DNA of 64,000 bases from Planctomycetota bacterium (GTDB lineage: Bacteria > Planctomycetota > UBA1135 > GCA-002686595), in the NCBI GenBank assembly GCA_016714045.1, contig JADJNY010000009.1, positions 1 to 64,000 of the forward strand, read 5' to 3'. Shown in pieces: positions 42,826 through 52,843 of the stretch. The first letter of the stretch is position 1. Every line of letters begins with the position of its first letter. Position numbers and translations under genes: made by a program. The notes beneath the pieces were generated by a model that did no database searches, was not told the DNA's origin, and saw only the letters and a list, made by a program, of their open reading frames with translations.

Positions 42826-44757
42826 CTACCGCCCTCCGGCCGGCGCGTCTGGATTCGGCGCGCGCCGCAGGACGAGCTCCAGCCCGCGCGTGCCGACCGC
42901 GACGCGCAGGTTGCTGACGGGCGTGAAGCCCTCCTCCGCCGCGTGGAGCTCGACGTCGAGCTCGTCGCACGCCGCTTCGAGCTCGAAGCGGCCCGCGTCG
43001 TCCGTGTGGACCATCCGCAGCGGGTTCGTGACGTTCCGCTCGCGCGGACGATCGACCCAGCTCGCCCACACGCGCACGCCCGCAATCGACGCGCCTTGCT
43101 CGTCGCGCACGACGCCGCTCGCGAGCAACGGCGGGCGCGCGAGCACGATCTCGCCGAGGTCGTTGTCGCCGCGTTCGAGCTGCAGCTCGCGCTCGACGCC
43201 GCCCTCGCGGTGCGGGTGCCCCACCGCGCCCACGACGCGCAGGCGCAATCGCAAGCGCGTCTGCATCGGGCTCTCGCCGCGCAGCGGCACGCGGAAGCGT
43301 CCGTCCGCGTCCGTGTGGAAGGTGAACGAGCCGCCGACGTTGGGGCGCCACGAGCCGTCCGTGCTGACGCGCGCCTTCGCGACGGGCGCGCCCGTCTCGT
43401 CGACGCAGCGCCCGACGAGCGCGACGCTCGGCGTCGAGAAGACGAGGTCGAGCTCCGCCTCCGCGCCCGCGACCGCCGGCCCCGCGCACTCCGCGCGCTG
43501 CGGCTCGTGGAGCGCGCTTTCGCCGCGCACCTGGAGCGCGAGCCCGACTTCGACGAACGGGAAGCGCGCGTGGCCGGGCGCCACCTCCGGCGCGGCCTCC
43601 GCGACGTGCGTGAAGCTCGCGCCTTCGGGCAGCTCCTTGTTCCCGTCCGCGGGGAGCGCGCGCGCGTGCACGGACTGCGCATCGAGCTCAGCGCCGCGCG
43701 TGTCCAGCGTGCGCACGACGAGGCTGCCGCACGGCGGGAGGACGATCACGACCTCGTGCGCGCCCGCGGGCACGGCGGCGTTCGGCTTCGCGCGCGCGAC
43801 GATCTCGAGCTGCGCGCCGAGCTCGCGACCGGCGCCGAGCTCGTCGAGGAGCGGCTGCAGGTGCTCGAAACGCGCCGCTCCGTCCGCGCCGGTGATCGCG
43901 CGCCGCCGCGCGTACGAGTTCACGCCCCCATCGCGCGGCGCGATCGCGACGGGCACGCCCGCGACGCCCGCGCCGGTCGCGTCGACGGCGCGGACGACGA
44001 GCGCGCGGTCGAGCGCGAGCTCGATGCGCACGGGCTCGTTCGAAGGCGGCGGAGGCGGTCGTCCGAAGCCGCCGGTGCGCGCGGGCCGCGACGCGAGGCC
44101 GTAGCGTCCCGGTGCGCGCGCCGCGAGCGTGACGCCGACGCGCGAGAACGCGCGCACGCGCGCTTCGGCGGCGGCGCGCGCGAGCGCGGCGTGCTCCGCG
44201 GCGTCGGGAGCGAGCTCGCCGTTCGCGCCGGAGGAACTGGCGTCACCCGCGGCTCCGCGGCGCGCGCCGTCCTCGGAGCGCCCTGGAGCCCGCGCGGAAG
44301 TCTCGGCCGCGAACGAGAGCCGCGCGCGGCCGTCCGCATCGGTGCGCGCGTTCCGCCGCGCGGCCGCGGCGAGCGTGAACAGGTCCGGCGGTCCGAGCCG
44401 CAGGAAGCGCGCGCGCGGGTCTTGCGCCTCGACGCGCTCGCCGTCGGTCAACCCGCACACCTCCGCGCCCGCGATCGGCCGGCCCGTCTCGCGCTCGACG
44501 ACGAGCACGTCGAGGCCGGGCTCTTCCGGCGGGACGGGCGCGACGGGCGCGACGGCGGGCTCCGCGCTCGCGGAGCGCTGCGTGTCGTCGACGGCGGCCT
44601 CCGGCAGGGACGCAGGCGGCTCGATCGCGTCCGCGCGCGGCGACGACGACTCGCTCGAGCGCGCCGGCGCGACCGGGTCGCGCGCCGGGAGGAGGAAGAA
44701 GACCGCGAGCGCTCCGAGCACGACGAGCGCGAGGAGGAAGAGGACGAGGCGTTGCAT
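42826..44757 (-). CDS. Membrane-anchored Ig-like repeat protein, paralogue 2 of a tandem trio
   Basis: A 643-residue protein starting at ATG 44757 with anchor LVLFLLALVVLGALAVFFLL and a Ser/Pro-rich linker. Repeats include LDVLVVERETGRPIAGAEVC, LVVRAVDATGAGVAGVPVAI, HEVVIVLPPCGSLVVRTLD, ALVGRCVDETGAPVAKARVS and ASGVVRDEQGASIAGVRVWA. RFPFVEVGLALQV matches the equivalent motif in both neighbours. DGRFRVPLRGE and DAGRFELEAA are the usual domain-closing strands. The gap to the next gene downstream is only 13 bp, so the trio is probably one operon. Confidence 0.78.
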   Translation of the reverse strand: MQRLVLFLLALVVLGALAVFFLLPARDPVAPARSSESSSPRADAIEPPASLPEAAVDDTQRSASAEPAVAPVAPVPPEEPGLDVLVVERETGRPIAGAEVCGLTDGERVEAQDPRARFLRLGPPDLFTLAAAARRNARTDADGRARLSFAAETSARAPGRSEDGARRGAAGDASSSGANGELAPDAAEHAALARAAAEARVRAFSRVGVTLAARAPGRYGLASRPARTGGFGRPPPPPSNEPVRIELALDRALVVRAVDATGAGVAGVPVAIAPRDGGVNSYARRRAITGADGAARFEHLQPLLDELGAGRELGAQLEIVARAKPNAAVPAGAHEVVIVLPPCGSLVVRTLDTRGAELDAQSVHARALPADGNKELPEGASFTHVAEAAPEVAPGHARFPFVEVGLALQVRGESALHEPQRAECAGPAVAGAEAELDLVFSTPSVALVGRCVDETGAPVAKARVSTDGSWRPNVGGSFTFHTDADGRFRVPLRGESPMQTRLRLRLRVVGAVGHPHREGGVERELQLERGDNDLGEIVLARPPLLASGVVRDEQGASIAGVRVWASWVDRPRERNVTNPLRMVHTDDAGRFELEAACDELDVELHAAEEGFTPVSNLRVAVGTRGLELVLRRAPNPDAPAGGR

Positions 44758-44875
44758 GCGAGCGAGCGACGGCGCGGGAGGACGTGCCGCGCCCCAAGCT
44801 ACCTCCGTGCGCGCGCCCCGGCGATCCCCGACCGTCGGCGCGAAGCGCGGAGCGAACGCCGCCCCGAGCCCGCGC

Positions 44876-47443
44876 TCAAGGCAGGCGCGCTGCGGCGCTC
44901 GCGAGATCCTCCGCCCGCGGCGCGACCACGAACACCTGCACCTCGGCCGCGTCGCGCACCTCGAACGCGCGCGCGCTCGCCGCGTCGAGCGGCTCCTCGC
45001 GCTTCGCGTCCGCCGCGCTCGCGAGGGACCACCGCACGCGGTAGCTCCCCGGATCGGTGAGCTCGAGCTCGACCGGCGCTCCGGCCGCGATCGTCCGTCC
45101 GATCCACGTGCCCGCCGCCGCGACCTGGCCCGGCTTCAGCGCCGAGAGCCCCGCCGGGAGCTGTGCGAGCTCGACGCTCGCGCGCAGCACCGTTCCCGCC
45201 GGCACCGAGCACGACGGATCGAGCTCGATCCGGACGCGCGGTCCGCGCGCGAGCGCCACGGTCAGGTCGGCGTCGACGCCTTCCAAGGTCCGCGTGCGAT
45301 ACCCCGCCGCCCCGACGACGAGCTTCAGCGGGAGCGCGCGCGCGAGCAGCAGCGCCTGGCCACCGACGACGCCGACGCGCTGCGGCTTCCCCGCCGACGC
45401 TTCCGTGTACGCGCAGACGCCGTTCAGGCTCGCGCCCTCTTCGTCGGTGACCGTCAGGCGCACCGCGCGCACCGCCGCGCGCAGGTCGATCGGCGCGAGC
45501 GTCCGCGTGCGCCCCGCCTCGACGACGACGCCCGGAATCGAGGCGAGCGCGTCGTCTCCGCCCCACGCCGCGCGGACCTCGTACGTGCCGGGCTCCATGC
45601 GCTCGATGCGGAACCGCCCGTCGCTCTCGAAGGTCGCGAGGTAGGTCCCCCGTCCGCCCGCGCGGCGCGCCTCGAGCCGCAGCCAGTCGGTCTCGACGCG
45701 CTCCGCGAGCAGCACGCTCCCTTCGACGGCGCCCGGCCGCGCGAGGACGATGCGCACGTCGCGCGCGCCCGGCTCGAACAGGTTCCCGGTCGAGCTCGCG
45801 AAGCCCTCCTGGTGCACGTCGACGCGCGCACGGCACGGCCACGGCGTTCCGTGCACGGCGAAACGCCCCTCCGCGCTCGTCCGCACGGTCCGCGCCGCGA
45901 GCTTCGCGGCCGCGGGGTCGCCCTTCGAGCGCGGGTCCTTCTGATCGGGGAGCACGAGCACGTGCGCCCCCGCGACCGGGCGCTCCGTCTCGTCGACGAG
46001 GACGCCGTCGATCACGACGGACTGCGCCTGGAGCACGAGCTCACCGAGGTCGCGATCGGCGTCGAGCGGGAGCGCGACCGCGACCTCGACGGCCGCGCCC
46101 TCGGCCGCGAGCTCGACGGGCTCGAAGCGGAGCGCGAGCCCGGTCGCGCCCTCGGCCGGCCGATCGAGCGCGAGCTCGAACGCGCCCCGCGCGTCCGTCT
46201 TCGTCTCGTAGAGGAACACGGCCCGCTTCGTCGCCGGCGAGAGCTCGACACGCACGCTGAGCTCCGCGTTCGCGACCGGAGCGCGACCTACGTCGACGAG
46301 CCGACCGAAGAGGCGCGGGAGCGGGCGCGAGAGCTCGAGGAGCACGTCGAGCTCCTCGCCCGCCTGCGCAGGCCCCCGGAGCTCGATCTGCTCGAACTCG
46401 AAGCCGTGCGCCCACACGTCGGCGCGCAGCGCGAGCCCGACCTCGACGAACGGCCAGCGCGCCCAGTCGTCGCCGCGTTCGGCGCCGTCCACACCGCTCG
46501 TCTTCGCGTCCGCCGCGAGCCCGACCTGCAGTCGATCGAAGACGACGGGCGCCCCCGCGCGCTCGACGCGGAGCCGCAGCGCGCCGCACGGCGGGAGCAC
46601 GAGCTCGATCGGCTCCGCGGGTGGATGCGCGAGGTCCACCGGCGTGAAGCCGCGCGCGCGCGCGACGATGCCGAGGCGCACGCCGTGACCCGTGGAGGCG
46701 GCGCGCTTGTCGAACTCGGGCACGGCGAGCCGCGCGAGGCCGCGCTCGTCCGTGAACGCGCGCAGCACGTCGTGAGCCTCGACCTTCGACGCGCGCACGG
46801 CGAGCGTCACGGGCACTCCGGCGACGAGCGCTCCGCTCGCGTCGGTGACGCGGACGAGCACGGCGTGCACGGGCGCGAGCTCGATGCGCACGGTCGTTCC
46901 CGTGCTCGGCAGCGCTTCGGCGCGCCCCTGGAGCTCCCCGTGCGCGGCACGCAGGACGACCTCGCCCGCGGGGAGCGGAAGGAGCGCGCGACCCGCGCCG
47001 TCCGTCGTCGCGACCTCGACGCCGTCCAGCGCGCCGATCCTGGGCCGCGCACGATCCTCGGCGCCGCGCGACTCGAAACGAGCCCACGCGTCCTCCAGCG
47101 GATGACGATCCTGGAACGCCTCGAACCCCGCGCGCGGCGCCGCGACGACGCGCGCGCCCGCGACGGGAGCTCCGGTGGAGCGCTCGACGACCTCGACCGC
47201 GTACGTCGCTCCGTCGGACGCGGTCGCGCGAGCGCGCGCGGGCTCCGCCGCAGCTTCGATCGGCTCGTGCGCCGGATCCCGCTCGAGAGCGGCGCGCGGA
47301 GCCGGCTCGCGCGCGCTCTCGATCGCGCGCGCGACGGCGCGTTGCTCCGCCGCCATCCCGTCGAGCCGCAACGACGCCCACCACGCGACGCCGCCGAGCA
47401 GCGCGGCGAAGAGAAGAACGGCGAGGACGAGGAAGCGCGGCAT
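44876..47443 (-). CDS. Membrane-anchored Ig-like repeat protein, paralogue 1 of a tandem trio
   Basis: An 855-residue protein, first in the trio. ATG 47443 with anchor LVLAVLLFAALLGGVAWWAS, nearly the same as the 40791-42812 protein. Repeats include YAVEVVERSTGAPVAGARVV, LVRVTDASGALVAGVPVTLA, IELVLPPCGALRLRVE, WPFVEVGLALRADVW, LFGRLVDVGRAPVANAELSV, IDGVLVDETERPVAGAHVLV and GSYRVRWSLASAADAKREEP near the C-terminus. Its extra length comes from two additional Ig units. Likely first gene of a three-gene transcript; the divergent gene at 47531 leaves an 87-bp shared promoter region. Confidence 0.78.
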   Translation of the reverse strand: MPRFLVLAVLLFAALLGGVAWWASLRLDGMAAEQRAVARAIESAREPAPRAALERDPAHEPIEAAAEPARARATASDGATYAVEVVERSTGAPVAGARVVAAPRAGFEAFQDRHPLEDAWARFESRGAEDRARPRIGALDGVEVATTDGAGRALLPLPAGEVVLRAAHGELQGRAEALPSTGTTVRIELAPVHAVLVRVTDASGALVAGVPVTLAVRASKVEAHDVLRAFTDERGLARLAVPEFDKRAASTGHGVRLGIVARARGFTPVDLAHPPAEPIELVLPPCGALRLRVERAGAPVVFDRLQVGLAADAKTSGVDGAERGDDWARWPFVEVGLALRADVWAHGFEFEQIELRGPAQAGEELDVLLELSRPLPRLFGRLVDVGRAPVANAELSVRVELSPATKRAVFLYETKTDARGAFELALDRPAEGATGLALRFEPVELAAEGAAVEVAVALPLDADRDLGELVLQAQSVVIDGVLVDETERPVAGAHVLVLPDQKDPRSKGDPAAAKLAARTVRTSAEGRFAVHGTPWPCRARVDVHQEGFASSTGNLFEPGARDVRIVLARPGAVEGSVLLAERVETDWLRLEARRAGGRGTYLATFESDGRFRIERMEPGTYEVRAAWGGDDALASIPGVVVEAGRTRTLAPIDLRAAVRAVRLTVTDEEGASLNGVCAYTEASAGKPQRVGVVGGQALLLARALPLKLVVGAAGYRTRTLEGVDADLTVALARGPRVRIELDPSCSVPAGTVLRASVELAQLPAGLSALKPGQVAAAGTWIGRTIAAGAPVELELTDPGSYRVRWSLASAADAKREEPLDAASARAFEVRDAAEVQVFVVAPRAEDLASAAARLP

Positions 47444-47530
47444 GCGGGCAGGCACGAACGTACCGGGGGGACCGCGCGCGGCGCCAGGGCGTCGGCGAGG
47501 CGTCGCGAGTTCGGTACGCTGCGCGAACGC

Positions 47531-48163
47531 ATGCAGCCCGATCCCGCGCCGCCCGGTCCGTCCGACGTCCCCGCTCCGCCGCTGGAGTCGAGCGCTTTCG
47601 TCCCGCCGCCGGCTCCGAGTGCTCCGAGTGCGACGGACAGCGCCGGCGTTCCCGACGTCGCCCTGCTCCCGGACGGTGTTCCGCAGCGGCTCGACCCCGC
47701 GTTCGTGCCGTACGAGCGCCTCTCGGGTTGGGTCACCGCGGCGGTCGTGTTCGTGCTCGGGCCGCTCGTGCTCGGCGGGATGCTGCTGTGGAGCGACTCC
47801 GCACGCTACGGGAAGCTCGCCGTGCTCGGCGGCGTCTGGCTCGCGCTCGTCGCGCTGCTCGTGACGACGACGCTCGTCTTGCCGAAGAAGCGCTTCGAGC
47901 GCGCGCGGTGGACCTTGTCGCGCGCGGGGCTCGAGATCCGCACCGGCGTCGTCTTCCGCGAGCTCACGAGCGTGCCGCGCTCGCGCGTGCAGCACCTCGA
48001 CGTCACGCAGGGGCCGATCCAGCGCAAGTTCGGCCTCGCGACGCTCGTCGTGCACACCGCGGGACAGCAGCACAGCGAGGTCGAGCTCTCCGGCGTCGCG
48101 CACGAGGTCGCGCTCGCGATCCGCGACGACCTGATGGCGACGGGAGCGGGCGATGGCGCCTGA
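47531..48163 (+). CDS. Bacterial PH-domain membrane protein, YdbS-like
   Basis: A 210-residue protein. A Pro-rich cytosolic N-terminus (~50 residues) precedes two transmembrane helices (LSGWVTAAVVFVLGPLVLGG and LAVLGGVWLALVALLVTT). A bPH2 domain follows: KRFERARWTLSRAGLEIRTG, then VPRSRVQHLDVTQGPIQRKF, then GLATLVVHTAG, a layout diagnostic of the YdbS family. In Bacillus, YdbS and YdbT act together and affect resistance to antimicrobial peptides. The stop overlaps the start of the YdbT-like gene (11-bp overlap), so the pair is coupled. Confidence 0.88.
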   Translation: MQPDPAPPGPSDVPAPPLESSAFVPPPAPSAPSATDSAGVPDVALLPDGVPQRLDPAFVPYERLSGWVTAAVVFVLGPLVLGGMLLWSDSARYGKLAVLGGVWLALVALLVTTTLVLPKKRFERARWTLSRAGLEIRTGVVFRELTSVPRSRVQHLDVTQGPIQRKFGLATLVVHTAGQQHSEVELSGVAHEVALAIRDDLMATGAGDGA

Positions 48164-49922
48164 AGTCGGCCGCGCGAGCGCGGCCGGCGTCACGACGCAC
48201 CGCCTGCACCCCGCGTCGCTTCCGCTCGAGCTCGTGCGACGGCTCGGCCGCTTCGGGATCTTCGCGATCGGCGCGGTCGTGCTCGCGGCGCGCTCGGAGG
48301 AGATCGCGTACCTGTTCCTGCTGCTCCTCCCCCTGCTCAGCGCGATCGTGCGCTACGCGACGTTTCGCTATGAGCTCGCCGGCGATCGCTTGATCGTGCG
48401 CGAGGGGTTGTTCGTGAAGCAGGTGCGGCAGATCCCCTACGCGCGCATCCAGAACCTCGACACGACGGAGGGCCTCTTGCACCGCCTGGTCGGCGTCGTC
48501 GACGTGCGCGTGCAGACGGCGGGCGGGAAGGAGCCCGAGGCCGTGTTCCAGGTCATCTCTCGCGCGCGGCTCGAGGAGCTGCGCGGCGTGCTGTTCGAGG
48601 CGCGCGCGCACGCTGCGCCGACGACGAGCGCGTGGGGTTCCGACGCGGTCGTGCCGCCGAGCCCGGAAGAGGCGCGGGCGTGGAGCGAGGGAGGCGCGGG
48701 CACCTCGGGGGCGAGCGACGCACAGGTGGACGCCTCGAGCACGAGCCGCGGGAGCGCGGCGGCTTCGAGCTCGATCGGCGCAGGCTCGCCCGCCGCGAAC
48801 TCGAGCAGCGCGAGCCCGCTCGAGGGCGGAGCGAGCGCAGAGGCCGCTGGGCGCGGCGCGCACGCGCCCTACGCCGCCGGTCGCGCCGAGCCGGCGCGCA
48901 CCGCCGCGACGCCCGTGTTCCGCATGGGCGCGGGCGACCTCGTCGTGTACGGGCTCCTGTCGCAGAAGGGCCTGATCGTGATCGGTGGCGCGCTCGTCGC
49001 GCTGCGCGAGTTCTCCGGCCGGGGCAAGCTCGAGGAGCTCGTCGAGTCCGGCGTCGAGCAGCTCCCCGTCGAGACCGCGAGCGTCGGACCGTGGACGTGG
49101 GTCGCGCTCGCGATCGGCTTCCTCCTGCTGCTGCAGCTCGGCACGCTCGCGTGGGCGGCCGTGACGCTCGCCAACTTCAAGCTCGAGCGGCGCGGCGACG
49201 CGCTGCACACGGCGTACGGGCTCTTCACACGCCACGAGGCGTCGCTGCCGCGCGCGCGCATCCAGGCGCTGCACGTGCGTCAGGGGCTCTTCCAACGCCT
49301 CTTCGGCCGCGTCTCCGTGCACGCGGTGAGCGCCGGCGGCGTGGGCGGCGAGGAGAAGGAGCATGCGCGCCCCTGGCTCGTTCCCGCGTGCCGTGCGACG
49401 GAGCTCGCGCGCGTGCTGGAGGAAGTGCAGCCCGAGATCGAGCTCGAGTCGGTCGCCTGGCGCCCCGTGCACCCGAAGGCGACGCGCCGCATCGCGATCG
49501 TCGGGACCGTGCAGTACGGGCTCTTGTTCGGGACGGCCGCGGTGGTCACGTGGGCCGTCGACGCGGGGCCGCTCGCGCCGCTGCTCGGCGGAGCGCTGCT
49601 CCTCGCGCTCGGCATCGGGCTCGTGCGCTCGCGCTTCGTGTACCGCGGGATCGGGTTCGCGCGGACGGAGAAAGCGCTGTACCTGCGGCGCGGCGTGTGG
49701 ACGCGGCGCCGGTCGTGCGTGCGCTACGAGAAGATCCAGGCGGTGCGCATGACGCAGTCGCCGCTCGACCGCCGCGCGCGCCACGCACACGTCGCGATCG
49801 ACACGGCGGGCCCGGGCGGCGCGAACGCGTCGTTCGTCGTGCCGTACCTCGGCGTGCGCGACGCACGTCGCCTCGTGCGCGAGCTCGCGCGCGAGGCGAA
49901 CAGGCGCGACTTCAGGTGGTAG
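48153..49922 (+). CDS. Bacterial PH-domain membrane protein, YdbT-like
   Basis: A 589-residue protein with three bPH2 domains and about six helices. Each domain has the motif RIQxLxxxxGLxxRLxGxxxVxxxTAGG: ARIQNLDTTEGLLHRLVG, ARIQALHVRQGLFQRLFG and KIQAVRMTQSPLDRRARH. Helices precede each domain (LVRRLGRFGIFAIGAVVLAA, WVALAIGFLLLLQLGTLAWA, IVGTVQYGLLFGTAAVVTWA). A ~100-residue Ser/Ala/Gly-rich insert lies after domain 1 (residues ~165-250). Function is linked to envelope stress resistance in other bacteria, not shown here. It ends convergent with, and slightly overlapping, the small membrane gene at 49912. Confidence 0.88.
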   Translation: MAPEVGRASAAGVTTHRLHPASLPLELVRRLGRFGIFAIGAVVLAARSEEIAYLFLLLLPLLSAIVRYATFRYELAGDRLIVREGLFVKQVRQIPYARIQNLDTTEGLLHRLVGVVDVRVQTAGGKEPEAVFQVISRARLEELRGVLFEARAHAAPTTSAWGSDAVVPPSPEEARAWSEGGAGTSGASDAQVDASSTSRGSAAASSSIGAGSPAANSSSASPLEGGASAEAAGRGAHAPYAAGRAEPARTAATPVFRMGAGDLVVYGLLSQKGLIVIGGALVALREFSGRGKLEELVESGVEQLPVETASVGPWTWVALAIGFLLLLQLGTLAWAAVTLANFKLERRGDALHTAYGLFTRHEASLPRARIQALHVRQGLFQRLFGRVSVHAVSAGGVGGEEKEHARPWLVPACRATELARVLEEVQPEIELESVAWRPVHPKATRRIAIVGTVQYGLLFGTAAVVTWAVDAGPLAPLLGGALLLALGIGLVRSRFVYRGIGFARTEKALYLRRGVWTRRRSCVRYEKIQAVRMTQSPLDRRARHAHVAIDTAGPGGANASFVVPYLGVRDARRLVRELAREANRRDFRW

Positions 49923-50091
49923 CGCGGGCAGCGGACCGCTCGCTGGCGAGCTCCGCGCGCCGCTCGAGCAACCCGAGCCCGCGCACGGGCGCGCCCGAGA
50001 CCGGCGCGCCCGTCGACGCGAGCACGAAGAACGCGATCGCGCCCAACGACGCGATCCCGAACAGCGAAGCGAGGACGTTGCGGCGCGACAC
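49912..50091 (-). CDS. 59-residue single-pass membrane protein
   Basis: Too short for routine detection. GTG 50091 is preceded by GAGAGGGG. The product starts MSRRNVLASLFGIASLG and continues AIAFFVLAS (one transmembrane helix after an Arg-rich N-terminus), then GAPVRGLGLLERRAELASER and a stop at 49912-49914. The positive-inside layout and Shine-Dalgarno support a real gene. It overlaps the last 11 bp of the YdbT-like gene on the opposite strand. No family known. Confidence 0.5.
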   Translation of the reverse strand: MSRRNVLASLFGIASLGAIAFFVLASTGAPVSGAPVRGLGLLERRAELASERSAARATT

Positions 50092-50193
50092 GAGCCCCTC
50101 TCTCGCCTCCTGTCCTGCCCTCGAGTTCGAGTTTCCCCCAGCGCCGACGCGATGTTCTTCGCCGACGTCAGCCCCGCATCCTCCCGGCCGTCT

Positions 50194-51234
50194 CTACGGC
50201 GACCAGATCACGGGCTGCGTGTCGCTGACGTTGAACGTCGCGCTCGTGCAGAACGTCGCAGCGTTGCGGTACACGACCTGGTACTCGCTCGTCGTCCCCG
50301 GCGCCGTTCCGACGAAGGTCGAGAGCGGGGCATCGCCCGGATCGGGATAGTGGAGCTCGCCGCCGAACGCCGGGCGCGTCGTGATGCGCACCAAGTTGCC
50401 GCCGAGGCAGCTCACGCCGTCGCCGAACACGACCCCGGTCTGCACGAACGGCGAGCCTTGCACCAGCATCGCCGCCGAGCTCGGCACCTGCTGACAGAGC
50501 AGCTCGGCCGTGTCGTTCGAGAGGCTCGCCGTCCCCACGGAGCGCAGCCGCGCGCCGAACCCGCGCGAGGACAAGCAGCCCTCCTGGTCGTAGTGCGTCA
50601 CGACGTTGCCGCACGGGCACGGCGTGTTGACGCCGCCAGAAAACTCGCCGCAGTACGGCGACGGGACCGAGTCGGGGATGCCGAAGAACAGGTTGTCGAT
50701 CGCGCCGTGAAACGCGCCACCGTCGACGGGTCCGGTGCACGACACGCGCACCTCGTCGAACGGCGCGAGCGGGACGGCGAACAGCGTGAACACGAGCCGG
50801 TACGGCGCGCTCCCCGCCGGGATCGGGTGGTCGAACACTTGCACGCTCGCGCCGCCGTTCCGCATGTCGAAGTGCAGCGTGTTCCCCGCCTCGGCGCGCG
50901 AGATCCAGAGGAACAAGGTCACCTGACTCGTGGCGCCCGAGAAGTCGAGCACGAACGACTTGCAGCGCCCGAGCACGATGTCCGGACCCGGGACGTGCGG
51001 CCCGAAGTTGAGCACCTTCGGGCCCGCGAAACGGCGCTCGTATCGAAACGTGCCGCTCGCGTCGTCGACGACGAACTCGTCCGGCGCGGTGCCGAGGCCG
51101 CGGTCGAGGTCGCGCAGCGTCGTCTGGAGCAGCGCACCGGTCGTAGAGCTCGCTCCTTCGGGCGAACCGGGACTCACCTGGGCCGAGGCGACGGGCGCGA
51201 GCGCGACGAGGAGGGCGAGATGGAGTTCGGACAT
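50194..51234 (-). CDS. Secreted protein with planctomycete CPCGN C-terminal domain
   Basis: A 346-residue protein starting at ATG 51234 with a signal peptide (LHLALLVALAPVASA). The N-terminal ~200 residues form a jelly-roll-like domain (VLNFGPHVPGPDIVLG, KSFVLDFSGATSQVTLFLW, APFDEVRVSCTGP, GAIDNLFFGI). The C-terminus is the planctomycete module: TPCPCGNVV, GCLSSRGFGARLRSVGTASL, QTGVVFGDGVSCLGGNLVRI, YQVVYRNAATFCTSATFNVS and WSP at the end. The module occurs at the end of many secreted proteins in this phylum and may be a surface-attachment or sorting domain, which is my inference. Confidence 0.8.
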   Translation of the reverse strand: MSELHLALLVALAPVASAQVSPGSPEGASSTTGALLQTTLRDLDRGLGTAPDEFVVDDASGTFRYERRFAGPKVLNFGPHVPGPDIVLGRCKSFVLDFSGATSQVTLFLWISRAEAGNTLHFDMRNGGASVQVFDHPIPAGSAPYRLVFTLFAVPLAPFDEVRVSCTGPVDGGAFHGAIDNLFFGIPDSVPSPYCGEFSGGVNTPCPCGNVVTHYDQEGCLSSRGFGARLRSVGTASLSNDTAELLCQQVPSSAAMLVQGSPFVQTGVVFGDGVSCLGGNLVRITTRPAFGGELHYPDPGDAPLSTFVGTAPGTTSEYQVVYRNAATFCTSATFNVSDTQPVIWSP

Positions 51235-51419
51235 GGGCGTGCTCGAGGCGCGGGATGCACGGAGGGTGCTGCGTGTTTGCGCCGGGTGGAATAGGCCGCG
51301 CTAACGCACGCGCGGTTCGCCCAGCTAGCCGAGTCCCCGGGGAGAGTCACAAGACTCCTCACTCTCGCTGCACCGCGCAGGCTCGCCACCCGCGCGGCAG
51401 CGCGCTCCGCGCGAGTCGC

Positions 51420-52341
51420 TCAGAACCCGTGATCGACGAGGAACTGCACCGCCGCGAGGATCTCCCCGCGCCCGTGCCGCGGGTTGATCTCGACGACGCG
51501 CTCCGCCGTGCGCGGCACGTAGCCGGCGACGAGCTTGAAGTCGACCTGCCCGGTGCCCGGCGGCATCTCCGCGACGCCCTCCGCCGAATCCTGCAGGTGC
51601 ACGCCGAGCATCTTGCCCGCGTACGCGTCGAGCCACTGGCCCTGCGTCGGCATCCCGACGCGCTCGCGCGTGTGGATGTGGCCCGTGTCGTGCCAGTACG
51701 CGAGGCCCCTTCGTCTTCAAGTCGTCGAGCACCCACCCGACGGTCTCGAAGTTCAGGAGGTCCGACAGGCTCTCCCCCGTCTCGATCGCGAGCTTCGTCT
51801 CGGGGAACTCGCTCTGCAGCTGATGCAGCGAGCGGCACAGGTGATCGACCTGGCGCTGGCCCTTCTTCGTCACGCGCGCGACGAGCTCGCGCGCCTTCTC
51901 CTTGATCTCGTCCGTCGGGCCTTCGCGCAGGATGCGCGCGTGGAGCTTCTCGGCCTCGTCGATGAGCGTCTTGTCCTCGAGGTCGCACCCGCGGATGATC
52001 ACGACCGGGCAGCCGTACTTCTGCGCGAGGCGGATGTGACGTCGCACCGAGTTGATCGCCTGCTCGCGCAGGTCCTCGGACAGGCTGCCGAGCTTCGAAC
52101 CCGTCGAGCCCTCGGTCCGCGTGTCGAGACAGCCCGCGACGATCGAACGCACGCAGATCCCCGTCTCGCGCCGCGCGTCCTCGAATCCGTTCAGCTTGAC
52201 CAGCGCGTCCGAGCGCCCGAGCTCGAGCCTCCGGAAACCCATCGCGACCGCGGCGAAGGCCTGATCCTCGATGGTCTTCAGGCGCGTGCCGTAGCAGCTC
52301 GTGGAGAGCGCGTAGTCGTTGGGGATTCCAGGTTGGGTCAA
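51420..52341 (-). CDS. Sugar phosphate isomerase/epimerase-type TIM-barrel protein, one frameshift
   Basis: About 307 residues if one extra base is removed. TTG 52341 is chosen because the barrel begins at once (NDYALSTSCYGTRLKTIED); no ATG is available upstream of the domain. AP-endonuclease-2-like motifs: MGFRRLELGRSD, CPVVIIRGCDLEDKTLIDE, HQLQSEFPETKLAIETGESL (metal-binding Glu), then after the break AYWHDTGHIHTRERVGM (His/Asp) and MLGVHLQDSAEG (His). A C run at 51706-51709 has one base too many; removing it makes KTKGLAYWHDTGHIH continuous. A divalent-metal sugar isomerase is likely; substrate unknown. Confidence 0.72.
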
Positions 52342-52843
52342 GGGGCCCTCGCGGGACGGACGGGGGTGCCGTGGAGTCGGACTCGGCGCTCGGGAGCGCC
52401 TTGTAGACTCGGCACCGGAGGAACCATATCTCAAGAATGGACGTGGCGCGGATGAGCCGCGTTCCCAGCTCTTCGACATCTCGCGCGCCGTGGACGGGCT
52501 TCACACCACGTTGTCCGCGCCTGCATGAGGCGTTGCAGTGAGCGCGCTCGAACGCCTCCCGCTCGGCCGCATGAGCCCGTACGTGCGCCGCCGCGACGCG
52601 GGTTGGCTGCGAATGCCCATCGACCCGGAAAAAAGCGCCCGGTGCGCCGATCGGGCCTCGGTCGTGCCGACGACGAGCAGAAGGACCGCGTCGCACGGGC
52701 CCGCGGCCGGAACGGCCGATCCTGGTTCCGTCGGCGTCGAGGCGGCCGCGACGCCGATCGGTCCGAGTTCGAGGCGAGGCCCGCGGTCGACGCGGTGATC
52801 CACGCTTCGACCCCCGCGCCCGCGAGCCGGTCCTCCCCCGCGA
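52342..52843. other. 502-bp intergenic region
   Basis: No family-level coding sequence. On the plus strand TAGACT (52404-52409), GGAGGA (52417-52422) and a 34-codon frame (52437-52541) occur in gene-like order, but the product is unremarkable and I do not call it a gene. Confidence 0.45.

Noticed and set aside
52437..52541. 34-codon plus-strand frame behind TAGACT and GGAGGA
   Set aside because: Promoter-like and RBS-like motifs are present but spacing to the ATG is long and the peptide is featureless.
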